Assembly (NCBI GenBank): GCA_963971305.1
Contig: OZ020307.1
Coordinates: forward strand, 57,843,702 to 57,907,701
Reading direction: 5' to 3'
Length of the DNA stretch: 64,000 nt
From: Arcuatula senhousia
Taxonomy: Eukaryota > Mollusca > Bivalvia > Mytilida > Mytilidae
Made by a program: the position numbers and the translations under genes. Of the stretch, positions 1 to 10,793 are shown piece after piece. Below the pieces are notes generated by a model, which did no database searches, was not told the DNA's origin, and worked only from the letters and a program-made list of their open reading frames with translations. Numbering within the stretch: the first letter of the stretch is position 1; each line of letters starts with the position of its first letter.

Positions 1-250
1 TTTTTAGGGAGGGGGGCTTTAGATATATATATTTACTTCGTCCTGCCTTTTTATTTTCGAGAACACTGGAGCCTGGATGTTTTTCTAACTATAAATTTGT
101 CAGCCAAAAACAATATCCTACCATGCCTTTTTATTTGATTTTTGACATCCTGCCTTTTTATTTTTAATTTCACAGTCCCATGAGAATCCAATGGTCGCCC
201 CGTATAATCAGCAACAACAACAAAAAAACCAACAACACACAAATAAAAGA
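1..250. repeat. Degenerate T-rich repeat with recurring CCTTTTTATTT motif
   Basis: The motif TGCCTTTTTATTT recurs at about 45, 125 and 152. The long minus-strand open frame over it is a by-product of the repeat. No gene is supported. Confidence 0.35.
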
Positions 251-369
251 TGAAATGAAGTTATATGAGGTTATGCTAATACATTTTATAAGTTATCAAT
301 GGAAAACAAATTTTAACTAAGCTTAGTGTCACCACTATTAAAAAAAAGTACAAGTCATTGAAGGAAAAT

Positions 370-556
370 CTATTCAGAGTCTGTGTCACTAATACACTCT
401 CTAAATCCTTCGTATTGTCCATCTGCAGAAGGAAATTCTTTTCTGATGACAGACACAACACAAGCTGGCAGCACAACACGATGTTTTCTTCCGAAAGGTG
501 AAGGTAGACATATTCTGACCCAACATACAAACTGTCTGTATAGCCTTTCAATGGTC
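370..556 (-). CDS. Terminal exon of a P2X7-ballast-like protein (partial)
   Basis: The minus strand encodes about 62 residues ending in a TAG stop at 372-370. Visible pieces are RLYRQFVCWV, GRKHRVVLPACVV and IRKEFPSADGQYEGF. From family knowledge these match the Cys-rich C-terminal ballast domain of P2X7 receptors, which is also found as a free module in many mollusc and fish proteins. The frame is closed by a stop just upstream, next to an AG, so I read this as a last exon beginning in phase 1 at 556; the acceptor has a poor pyrimidine tract. The rest of the gene is not visible. It could be a degenerate copy or part of a transposon-carried gene. The family call is fairly secure; a working gene is not. 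Confidence 0.5.
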
Positions 557-2189
557 ACTTAATCAGTTTAATAGCTGTCTAATGAGATTAAAAGGCCGGG
601 GAAAAGGTTCACGTCGAATATACAAAATTCTTACCTGGGGCAAATTACGTAATCGCCAATTTGCAATTAACACCTGGGATGTCTGGCCAGGTGACACCTT
701 GTTGTTATAAATAGCGTGATTATCATATGAAAGGGAAAATTTTCAAATCATTTTAACAATGTGAATTAAAATAGAGTAATTTATGGATAAGATTAGAATT
801 ATGTAGTAGAATTTCAATTATTATCATGATTTAATTATTTAATGTTGATGTTTAAAAAAATCATTAATTAAAAATTTGGTTCCCAAATAATGATAAAAAC
901 ACTATATATTTGAAAGAAATCTTCATAATAATTACGTGAATGCGTATCGGTTTATCGTTATTAAATATTTTCTTTTGTTTACCAATTGGACCACGCGTCA
1001 CCACTGTGTTTTATTGAATATAATATCGATATCGATTATATAGCGTTAATCGGATAAAGATGTAATACACAGATATCCGGTCACATCCCACAATGCATTC
1101 AAGACCTTCTCACTGACGTCACTGAGTTACTTTTGAAATCAGAAAATGCCAAATATCTCTGTTATAAATAAGAATTTTTTGAAAAAAATTTGGATATATG
1201 TTTTTGATGACATTTTCTATCATTTAAGACCATAAGTCAAAATTCGTGAATTTTCCCTTTAAAACTGGTAAAATATTTAGCATTAGACCATATGGAAAAC
1301 TTTTTTGTTTTAGAAGATAACATTTTGGTTTTTGTTATCCGAGTTTGTATACTAATAAAAAGTTTATTTGTGTTTTAAAAAAATAATTTTATTTGAGAAC
1401 AAAAAAATTTAAAAGAATTTTCGTCGATTTATAGAACTCAAATGGACTATATATCCCCACTTGTAAAAGAGGGTGCTACATGTTTATTGCATTCCCAATG
1501 TATGTTCTTGTCCATCTGTTCATCTGTTCAAAGCTTTTTCTGGAGAGGATGATTTCAAAGTTTGTATCAAGCTTCAGCATGGTGAGTTGTACCATGCCTC
1601 CCCTTTCCAGGTCAGTCGAGAATCAGTCAAGAATCCACTTTCTGTGTTCCGAGCCAACATAGACTTTTAAGGATTAAAAATAAACAATTTTCGTAACAGA
1701 TTTATTTGCTTTTACTGAAGGGATTTACTTAAAATTTGAAACACAGCTTTAATAAGATCAGTTGTAATATGCCTTCCCTTTCTAAGTCAGGCATCTGCTT
1801 CCCGGTTTTTGAATGGTCGATTGGGAGATTATTTAGCACTACTTGCTGCTTGTTTATTAAACAGCTTAAAATCAAGAAACTCTCTCACAAGTGTCTACCG
1901 GTATATAAAAAGATGTTAAGAAACATGTTACTTTTTTTTATTCATATCCTTTCTACTTATTGGCAAAAATTAGTGAAAATTGGGCCTTCTCAAATGCTGA
2001 ATGACTACTTATCACAACTGTTTAATGTTTGGTATAAGCAGCATCAATATTGGATCCTGTATTGTTAAATCAAATTTCATGTCTGTAACTCACCTTCTTC
2101 CTGTTTTACGAAATCTTGCAATTATTGACTGACAGATTTGTTTTACCTTGTGGGAGTTTCACTTACCTAGTTAAAACTTTTTCTTCCAG
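557..2189. other. No recognisable gene
   Basis: AT-rich DNA. At about 1457-1500 there is a weak stretch like the left end of repeat family F4 (CCCCACTTGTAAAAGAGGG). Open frames at 1473-2068 have no domain signature and no splice context matching the large downstream gene. The first half of the CTLD expected before the exon at 2190 was not found here. Confidence 0.4.
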
Positions 2190-2423
2190 TGAGAAGATTT
2201 TGGAGTGGGTACCGCTTTGAGGGCACAGGATCCATTGTTAACTATGGTATAACTCACTATGCTATAACAGATCTGGCACAGATACCGTGGAGGAACGTCA
2301 TCAATGTCAACTGGATAAACCAATATAGAGATGTCTTACTTAGAACTTCCACTTTAGGAGTCAGATATGATGTTGTCACTTGGGCCGAGACTAAATTGCA
2401 AGGAATATGTCATTTGATAGACT
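2190..2423 (+). CDS. Exon: probable C-terminal half of a divergent CTLD
   Basis: Acceptor TTCTTCCAG before 2190 and donor ACT|GTAAGT after 2423 bound a 234-bp frame. It contains FWSGYRFEG, comparable to the WIGL strand of CTLDs, and ends in GICHLID, comparable to the final PFICEK. A second AG allows a start at 2197 in phase 2, which is the phase seen at internal introns of other CTLDs in this gene; with 2190 the phase is 1. The preceding half is not recognised. The domain call is tentative, the exon call good. Confidence 0.6.
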
Positions 2424-3580
2424 GTAAGTATGCAGTAAAGTAACAACAAAACTGTAACCTAGCAAGATACATGCAACCCCCCTCCCCCTTCCTTAGAAAA
2501 TTTAGTTATTTTCCTTGGAATTTTGACAAAATAAGTCTTCAACCCCTCCCCCCCTTTTTTTGTTGTCAGTGGACGGTATGTGGAAGACTCCTTTGGGAGA
2601 TTTCTGCATCTTACCCTGAAGGAGGAATAATCAGTATCAAATGTTCATAAAGTGTAGACAACGAAGGGTTTATTAACATTCCAAAAATTACTTGAATGAA
2701 TGATTTCAGTAATTGCATATATTTGTTGACAAATTATTCTCACATAAGTTTAAAAGATAGAAAAGTCTTACATTGTAAATTCTATAACTTTTTATAAACT
2801 AAGATAAATTTCTATCTTTTTTTAACAAATTTTTGGTGTGGCCATACATCCTTTTAGTGAATTGGTGGTTGTTGAGAAGTCAATTTTTACTGAAGATATC
2901 TTATACATTAGAGTTTCTTTCAGTTTGTATGGAAAAAAGGGGGGGGGGAAATTTCGATACTATTTTTTTTCAAAAGATGTGCAGATTGCCAGCTACAGAG
3001 CATGTGTGATACTTATCACTGATAAGTGAGATAATATTTTTTGTTTTTAACATGTTTTGTTATAAATCCCTCTTAAACAAACATTTAAATGTAAGTTTAT
3101 AGCTATTTATGTTTAAGCTACACCCCCCCCCCCAAAAAAAAAAATCTTAATATATTTCAAAATTCAAATCGTTGATAGACAAAACAAAACAGAAAAGAAA
3201 AGATCCCCTTGTTTTTCTTTAAAGAATAAACTCTAATCCATTAATTTTACCCATTAAGTAAAATTTTCATGATTCATTGTTATGAAAGCTCTACTTTCAG
3301 AGGTGAATGACCTGTTTAGTACGGTTTACAGTAACGACAACTCTGATAGTATTAGGTTGTTAGATCACAAAATAAACAATAAATATCATGTGATCACTAT
3401 AGTTTTGATGTAAAGCATCAAATGATTTGTGTTATAAATTTTTTATTTTTTAATAATCTCTTTAAAGTGTTAATTTTGGAACATGTAAATATAGTAAATT
3501 GCAGTTTAAACAAGAAATTTAAACCAAGTTATTATAAATACAGATGATTAAAGGCCACTTCAAAATTCTAATACATTGGT

Positions 3581-3770
3581 ATCGCTTCTCGGCCTTTTGG
3601 CTAAGATCAAAGTGTAGTATCTGTTCTTATCAGCTTAATATCTGATACGTGCCCCATGTGGGTACTTCGATATTAAACTGATTTTTGGCTCTGGATGAGA
3701 TGTCAGGGGCTTGCTCCGCTCTCGTCACGGGTTGGCCTGGTATTGCAGTACCTCCAGGATCGGCCCACTC
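3581..3770 (+). ncRNA. U2: U2 spliceosomal snRNA gene
   Basis: Starts with ATCGCTTCTCGGCCTTTTGG and has the branch-site recognition segment GTGTAGTATCTGTTCTTATC, the Sm site GATTTTTGG, and the terminal stem-loop CCTGGTATTGCAGTACC..CCAGG. An upstream stem GTGCCC/GGGTAC pairs with one wobble. Length is about 190 nt, as in metazoan U2, and the extra A in GATCAAAGTG is the form I recall from insect U2. It lies in the same orientation as the surrounding gene, inside an intron, but U2 is normally made from its own promoter. A TATA-like TTATAAATA ends 41 bp upstream; I see no certain PSE or 3' box. The exact 3' end is uncertain by a few bases. All core elements look intact, so a functional copy is plausible; a fresh pseudogene cannot be ruled out. 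Confidence 0.93.
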
Positions 3771-3867
3771 CCCTAAGGGGGAGAAAAAACAAATTAATGT
3801 AGCATAAATATTATCCAGACCATCAAATATTGGAGGTGTATATAGGCATTCCTTTGTCTGTCTCCAT

Positions 3868-4090
3868 AACTTGTAAGTGTGCAATTTCTCCTAAACTGCT
3901 TGATGGATTTTGATGAAACTATACATGAAGAAAGTTCATCATATGGAGATGTGCATACTTTCAGATAGCACACAGGGAAGGTAAATGAACTTTAGATTTA
4001 AGTTTTCCATTTAGAGTTCAATATGAAACAGGGATATCCTTCTTTGATAGAAGATAATGAGATATGGAATAAGTGTACGTGACACAGCGC
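3868..4090 (+). repeat. F4-related body fragment followed by R-type end
   Basis: The stretch with TCTCCTAAACTGCTTGATGG and TTTTGATGAAACT matches the F4 monomer seen at 45.8-47 kb. At 4033-4075 follows GAAGATAATGAGATATGGAA, the left end of the R repeat (see 12244). Both are fragments. Confidence 0.45.
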
Positions 4091-4737
4091 ACAATCACAG
4101 GCTTTCTCACAGTATCCCTTGTTTCATTTGAAGGTTGTGGATGTATCACGTCATGTACAAATTGTACATAGACCAGGGACTGAAATAAGCATGCCTCACT
4201 TGCCCATGGCCCCTTGATTAATAGCCAGTCCTTATTATTTTTTAAAACTAATTCTGTTTAAGGATATGGAACAATGCTGGAAAATTTGTCTGGTCTACTG
4301 GCTTGATATTCCTTATTTCTGTTCCTAACAATACAGAATTGTATGCCTTTATTAAAATTCTTCCATATAGGAATGATTACTTTATAATTTGCATTTTGGA
4401 ATAATGCTAATAATGAAAAAAAATATTGTCTCAATGTTTAAAAAAAAAATCTTTTCCAATTCAAAGCAAGAAAAAAAATCTGACCAGATTTAAACCAAGG
4501 CCTTCCCTTTCGAATCGCTAATCAAGAGTTTGATTTGTTAATTTACCCGATGATTGTATAAAACAGTTGGACAACAATCAATTAAGGAAGGTAGTATTTG
4601 CACATTGTCTTACTGTCAATGGATATTAAAAAAGTGTCAAAAACTCATTCTATTTTGTCCAAGTTATGTAATGATTGATTAATCACAAGTTAACCATGTG
4701 CATGTTTGATTTGAATGTCTGAATAAGGTCTGAGATT

Positions 4738-4920
4738 TACTGTGGATTAATTCATTTTGGTGGATTCCAATTTTTGTGGTTTGTTGAGAAAGGTTTAGTT
4801 CATGAAATCTTAAATTTATGGTGCTGAAGTGTGGGGCATAAAGTTCAAAGCTTAAATCTCTTGGGATATCAAATCTCATGGGTCAAGGCCACCCGCAAAA
4901 ACTACGAAAAAATTGATACC
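4738..4920 (+). repeat. Degenerate copy of the 209-bp palindromic MITE (M family)
   Basis: Begins TTACTGTGGATTAATTC and contains ...CAATTTTTGTGG... and CGCAAAAACTACGAAAA, as in the complete copies at 6299 and 43198. The right tip is eroded. Confidence 0.45.
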
Positions 4921-5243
4921 CATTAAAAAATATAGAAACCAAGGCTGCATGAGTTGAAACCTGTCAAAACTGAACACTATTAGAGCTAAAGTATTTGTTC
5001 AGAATAGAGAGGTGTTTAGTGTAAATATATTTCAACTTGTGTATGTCCTGATTATGGCGGAAATATCGCTGACTGGACATTAACCAAACAACAATCAATC
5101 ATTCAATCAGCACAGACAGGTGTTTCGTTTATAGAAATGAAAAAGTTAGAAACTATACATGGAGTCTTGTTTGGACAAGTTTTCAACTTTTCAGGGTTCA
5201 GATTGGACAGGTTTTTAGTTTATTGATAGTTCAGTTCAGTTAA

Positions 5244-5811
5244 GGTAGAACGTGGCACTTGGGTCCAAAATTAATTTGTCAATAGATTTTCTTCAAAATT
5301 GGCATAAATGTTCAAAATGATATTCTCTTTCATAATTTGATTCAAAATTCATGGGTTTCTTCCTTACTTTAGAGTTATATCAAGTTGAAGTATCAATATT
5401 TTACTATGAATTATATAGGAAAAGCCATAAAAACACACAAAAAATGTTCCATTACTTTTTTTCCTGTCAATATAGATTTCCCTCATTTTTTGACATTTTA
5501 TAGATCTTGCAACAATTTATCATTTTAAATCAATTTGAAGTGGGGTTTCTTCCCTTGATTTTTACGTACAAGCAAAGATAGGAGCCAAAAACGATGATTT
5601 TTCATGATTTTTGCCAAATAACCTCCCTTGACCATACACATGTGTACTTAAGCTTAGAATTTATACTACTTTTAGAATACAAATTTTAATCATATTGATA
5701 AAATGTGCCTAAACTAGGTATAAAGATTCTAAAAACACAAAACTCTCAAAATATTTTTCTCAAACTTCATTTTATTTTGGGCAAGTCACATGACCACTGT
5801 CCTTTTCCACC
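5244..5811. mobile_element. TTAA-flanked MITE, degenerate inverted ends
   Basis: Bounded by TTAA at 5240-5243 and 5812-5815. The ends are GGTAGAACGTGG and CCTTTTCCACC, an imperfect inverted pair. TTAA duplication is the mark of piggyBac-type transposases, so this is probably a non-autonomous piggyBac-like element. No transposase is present. It stops only about 80 bp before the PAN exon. Confidence 0.5.
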
Positions 5812-5889
5812 TTAATACAGGTTTCAGATTTATTCATATTCAGGGTTCAGAATAAACAGGTTTCAATGTACCTTTGTTTATCTTTGTAG

Positions 5890-6105
5890 ATACTATATAT
5901 TACCAGAACAACAGGAAATTAGGCTCAACACCCTTGGTAGAATATTATCCTGTATTGACTGACACCCATTGTTACATGAAGTGCCACACCAATGAACAAT
6001 GCCTCAGCTTCAACTTCTTCCCTGACACTTATATGTGTAAATTGTTTGGGACGGCTTCCCCATATTCCAAACTTGACCCTCCAAATACACACATGTATAA
6101 ATCAG
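5890..6105 (+). CDS. Exon: PAN/Apple domain 1
   Basis: A 216-bp exon, phase 1 at both ends (acceptor TCTTTGTAG, donor TCAG|GTATGT). The core HCYMKCHTNEQCLSFNFF, followed by MCKLF, gives the helix-and-sheet cysteine pattern of PAN/Apple domains (C-x3-C ... C-x-S-F ... C). It is the first clearly assignable module of the giant gene. PAN domains bind proteins or sugars; the partner here is unknown. Confidence 0.8.
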
Positions 6106-6298
6106 GTATGTTCATGTTCTGCCTTTACTTGAAAAGTAGGGGGTATATATATACATGTAGGGATAGAAGGGACCATGCATGTGTCCATGTGTACATCTAT
6201 CTATTAACATCTATGAAATCAAATATTATTGCACCAGCCTGAATATAGCCCTGAAATTATGTTTAAAAGCAAGAAAGTAAGATAATTGGTGTTTTGTT

Positions 6299-6507
6299 TA
6301 CTGTGATTTATAATTTTTTGTGGGGTTTAAATTTTTATAGTTTTCGTGGGTGTCTGTAAACCGCAAGAATCAGAATTCAACAAAGGGTTATTTTTACATT
6401 GATTACACAATGTAACTTGTTGAAAACATGAAATTAAAAATCCAAGGAAATGCTTTCTAGGCGAAACCTTGAAATTGATACCCACAAAAATAAATGAATC
6501 TACAGTA
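6299..6507. mobile_element. 209-bp palindromic MITE (M family), copy 1
   Basis: Starts TACTGTGATTTATAATTTTT and ends AATAAATGAATCTACAGTA, an inverted pair. The interior carries ...TTTCGTGGG... and ...ACCCACAAAAA.... Length equals that of the copy at 43198. It sits 83 bp upstream of the CCP1 exon. No coding. Confidence 0.65.
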
Positions 6508-6590
6508 TATAATAAATACAAATTTATTCTCCTATAAATTACTTACCCACTCTCTCACTCATGAACTCATTCTCTCACTGATTGCTACAG

Positions 6591-6773
6591 GATGTAGGCT
6601 GCCCAATGATCCAGTCAATGGATATCTGATAGGAACGATTCCTGACCCAGCGCCCATTGGCACCACTGTAAATTATGCCTGCGATGTTGACTATAAAGTA
6701 CCTGATGGTTATGACAGCTTTTTGACGTGTACAGACTCGGGATCATGGAGCAATGTACCAAAATGTATCTACA
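6591..6773 (+). CDS. Exon: CCP/Sushi domain 1
   Basis: A 183-bp phase-1 exon (acceptor TTGCTACAG, donor CTACA|GTAAGT). It encodes GCRLPNDPVNGY, then VNYACDVDYKV, FLTCTDSGSWSNVPKC: the four cysteines and the Trp between Cys3 and Cys4 of a complement control protein module, at the usual length of about 60 residues. Confidence 0.88.
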
Positions 6774-7620
6774 GTAAGTCAATTTATCATGTATAAAAAT
6801 ATATATTTTGTACATGTACTGAGGCCATTGTACCACATAACAATAAAAATTCTTAAGTCTGAGAATATTCTCAACTCCAATAGTTAACACAATGAGTTGA
6901 GAGTACGGATATATATACTTAATTTTAATTTAATTGTTACTTCCAGAATAAAAATCATTAATTTGGCCAGGGAATTTGATAGGTTAAGTTTTGTGGTGGT
7001 AATGGCTACAACTGTCTTCTATATATTTATTTTTTAGAATAGTCTGTTCTTCTACAAATGCAGGTTGCATTGAAATATTTTGTATAATAACATTTTTTTT
7101 CAGGATTAAAATAATACATCTTATTTTACAATATAAACGTTTATGAAAAATATGAGGCAGGTTTAACCTGTGACACTCCCAAAGTTGAAACATATCTATA
7201 TCTATAAATATTTTGCAAGCGAAAATAAATATTTTTCATACGTAAAAACAAAATATATTTGAAAATAAAAACAAAGTAGCTTTTCCTTTGGGTCCCATTT
7301 GCACTTAATGACGATCAAAATTTGTAAAGAAAAAAAGCGTTAAAAAGACACTGAAAGTTCTTGAAAACAAGCATGCTAAACAGGTCAAAAATTAGGAATA
7401 TAGTAACGACTAAAATATAGTCATTTCTACCAATATTGCTCCCTTTTGGAGGGTATTAACATTTGCATCATATGGTGAAAGTGAGTGTCACAGGAATTAA
7501 TGTCTAGACCTTACAAATAAAGAAGCGGGGGTGAATCAAGGATTTTTGTCAGGGGGCCTAAAAGGTTTTGTTGTTTTTTTTTTGCCAAGTGAAGAAAGGC
7601 ACAATTTTTTTTTCGTGTTT

Positions 7621-9374
7621 TTAGCTCACCTGGACCGAAGGTCCATGTGAGCTATTGCCATCACTTGGCGTCCGTCGTCGTTGTCTGTCATCGTGTCGTC
7701 ATCGTCGTCGTCGTCTGTTAACATTTTTCAAAAATCTTCTCCTCTGAAACTACAGAACAGAATTCAATGAAACTTAGTATGATTGATCCTTTGAGTGTCC
7801 TGCATTAAAGTAGTGTTTCCAAAAATGGCTAAAAATAGAACAGGGGGGTCAGACTTCTTTGTTTGGCTTGTAATTCAAAAAGTATAAGAGATTAATGAAA
7901 TCTGATGCCACGCTTCTGCTTCAGGATCAAAAGTTCTACTTAATCTCCATTTGGTTGAAATTGTCAGATGACCCCTTATAGGGGTTACGGCCCCTTAAAG
8001 GTGAAAAATAGCATTTTTTCATGTTTTTGGCTTATAGAATGAAAATTATTGCAGATAGAGAAAAGCTGTTGCTTGCTTAAATGTTCAGCTCATTTAGCTC
8101 TACATAGGTTCGAAGTTGTCAGATGACCCCTTATATGGGTTACAGCCCCTTAAAGGCGAAAAATAGTGTTTTTGTCCTATGGAATGAAAACTATTGCAGA
8201 TAGAGAAAAGCTGTTGCTTGCATAAATGTTCAGCTCATTTAGCTCTACAAAAGTCGTCATAGGATGGAAGTTGTCAGATGACCCCTTATAGGGGTTACAG
8301 CCCTTTAAAGGCAAAAAATAGTGTTTTTGGCCTTAAGAATGAAAACTATTGCAGATAGAGAAAATCTTTTGCTTGCTTAAATGTTCAGCTCATTTAACTC
8401 TACTAAAGAGAAAATCTTTTGCTTGCTTAAATGTTCAGCTCATTTAGCTCTACAAAAGCATTCATAGGGTCGAAGTAACTATTGCAAGTAGAGAAAAGCT
8501 GTTGCTTGCTTAAATGTTCAGCTCATTCAGCTCTACAAAAGTCTTCATAATGTTGAAGTTGTCAGATGATCCCTTATAGGGGTTACAGCCCCTTAAAGGC
8601 AAAAAAAAAGTGTTTTTGGCCTATAGAATGAAAACCTTTGCAGATAAAGAAAAGTTGTTGCTTGCTTAAATGTTCAGCTATTTAGCTCTACAAAAGTCTC
8701 CATAGGGTTGAAGTTGACTGACGACTCCTTATAGGGGTTACAGCCACTTAAAGGTGAAAAATAGTGTTTTTGGCCTACAGAATGAAAACTATTGCAGATA
8801 GAGTAAAGCTGTTGCTTGCTTAAATGTTCAGCTAATTTAGCTCTACAAAAGCATTCATAGGTTCAAAGTTGTCAGATGACCCCATATAGGAGTAATGGCC
8901 CTTAAAATAACATTTTGCATGTTTTTGGCCTACTGTTTAAAACTATTGCTGAAAGAGAAAAGCTGTTGCTTGCTCAAATGTTAAGTTTATTTAGCTCTAC
9001 AAAGTTTCCATAAGGTCAAAGATGTCAGATGACCCTTTATAGAGGTTAGGGCTCCTGAAAGGTGAAAAATAGTGTTTTTGTCCTATAAAATGAAAACTTT
9101 TGCAGATAGAGAAAAGCTGTTGCTTGCTAAACATTCAGTTCATTAAGCTATACAAAAGTCTTCATAGGCTTGAAGTTGACAGATGATCCCTTAAAAGATT
9201 TATGGCCCTTTAAAAGTAAAAAATATTGATTTTTTGCTAATAGAATAAAAACTATTGCAGATAGAGAAAAGCCTTTTCTTGCTTAAACATTTAGCTCATT
9301 TAGCTATACAAAAGACTCCATAGATTTGACATCAAGACCAGGTGAGCGATTCAGGCTCCTGGGAGCCTCTTGTT
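7621..9374 (+). mobile_element. F1 hairpin-tipped element, full copy (~185-bp monomers)
   Basis: The left tip at 7623-7653 is AGCTCACCTGGACC-GAA-GGTCCATGTGAGCT, a 13-bp stem with one mismatch. Next comes a CGTCGTCGT tract, then about seven tandem monomers of roughly 185 bp, each with AAGCTGTTGCTTGCTTAAAT and TCAGATGACCCCTTATAGGG. The right end has CCAGGTGAGC (inverse of the left tip), a hairpin AGGCTCC-TG-GGAGCCT at 9353-9368, then CTTGTT. No protein coding. Structure resembles bivalve pearl/Helentron-derived elements. Confidence 0.8.
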
Positions 9375-9557
9375 TAAGTTAGTTTTGTGAAAAAAATATA
9401 ATTTTTGTCACTTTAAGGGGGGGGGGTTTGCCTGTTACGCCTTTCCTTGAATCTATCTATACCTGAACAGAAATGATTTGTTTGATATATGAGCATGCAC
9501 AAGTAAAACCTTATTTTTCTTTGATGTTTATATTATTTTTGTTTGTATTTTAACCAG

Positions 9558-9775
9558 GTGAATTCCAGTGTCCCCAAGGTTGGGAACAAGATAAACTTTC
9601 ATGCTATAACGTTCAGGAAACAAGAAGAAGTTATGATACTGCTGTCCTAACATGTACCAGTATGCAGTCAAGTTTAATTGAAATCTATAGTTCAGAAGAA
9701 ATGCAGTATTTGACAAAGGTTTTAGACCATGCACCAAGTACTGGATACTTTACTGGAGCTAATTGTAAAATCATG
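9558..9775 (+). CDS. Exon: CTLD1, N-terminal half
   Basis: A 218-bp exon, phase 1 in and phase 0 out (donor ATG|GTAAGT). Encodes FQCPQGWEQDKLSCY, then AVLTCTSMQSSLIEI: the long-form CTLD opening with a CPxGW disulfide pair and the first core Cys. Its internal intron falls further downstream (after TGYFTGANCKIM) and in a different phase from the other CTLDs in this gene. Confidence 0.82.
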
Positions 9776-9928
9776 GTAAGTCTGCATTATAATGATATCA
9801 ACTGCAAAAATCATTGAAACTTTCAGAAAAAAAAATACATGGAAAGTTATATTTAAATGGGACCAGCATTGAGAATGATCTCAGGTGCTCCGAAAGGGTA
9901 ATTATTTAAAGACACCTGTTAGGTTGTC

Positions 9929-10116
9929 AGGGCTATTCCATGAATGAATAAGTGGGTTGGAGGCATTTTTTTCCAGACCCCACCACCCGCACAAATTTTA
10001 TAAAATTTATATAATAAGGATCGAATAATGTAAGTCAAAATAACATACCCCATGACCCATCTAAAAAAATATAAAGTGCCTTCCAACCCCTATCTAATTA
10101 TTAAAGGAAAAGCCCT
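9929..10116. mobile_element. Possible small MITE
   Basis: The ends AGGGCTATTCC and GGAAAAGCCCT are inverted complements with one mismatch. Interior is AT-rich with a CCCCACCAC stretch. No clear target duplication. Confidence 0.3.
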
Positions 10117-10793
10117 TAAGTAGGCCTTCAAAAAGTCAAATGCAATGAAGAAATTAACTACAAAAGTTTCACAGTTTTCCTTAAAGTTGATTGATTTGCA
10201 TATGAATATTGCAAAACTGCATGTCCTATTTTTGAACCAATTTTCTTTGACTTCAAATATAGCCAAAATTTATACATTTCCAGGCAATCATGATCTTAAC
10301 ACTGAAGAGTACTTGACACAAAATAGAAAGTAAAACATTTTATGCCCATCTAAAATCTTAAATCTTAGCATCTGCCACTACTTCTTTCTTTTTTCCATCT
10401 AAAACTAGAAAGCAAACAATATAACATATAATAAATGTAAAAAAAAAGGCTGGGGCGAATTTTTATACGACCGCAAATTTTTTGCGATCGTATTATGCTA
10501 TGGCGATGTCGTTGTCGTTGTCGTTGTCGTCGTCGTCGTTGTCGTTGTCGTCGTCGTCGTTGTCGTCATCGTCTGTAGACACTTTGGTTTCCGTGCGATA
10601 ACTTTAGTTGTAGTTAACCAATTGTTATAAAATTTTGATATGATGTTCCTTACCACTAAAGGAAGGTTGGTATTGCATTTGGAGTTTCTGGCCCCTACCG
10701 TTTTAGAAAAAAGGGCCAAAAGGGGCTAAAACGGGTGTATTGACAAAATGTCTGTAGAATGTTTAATTTTCTTCCGATTTTGATCATTCTTTT

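Noticed and set aside
3630..3884. Minus-strand open frame over the U2 gene
   Set aside because: It is antisense to conserved snRNA sequence and has no domain features.
10498..10719. Minus-strand open frame with a poly-threonine tail
   Set aside because: Produced by the GTC/GTT microsatellite at the F2 left end.
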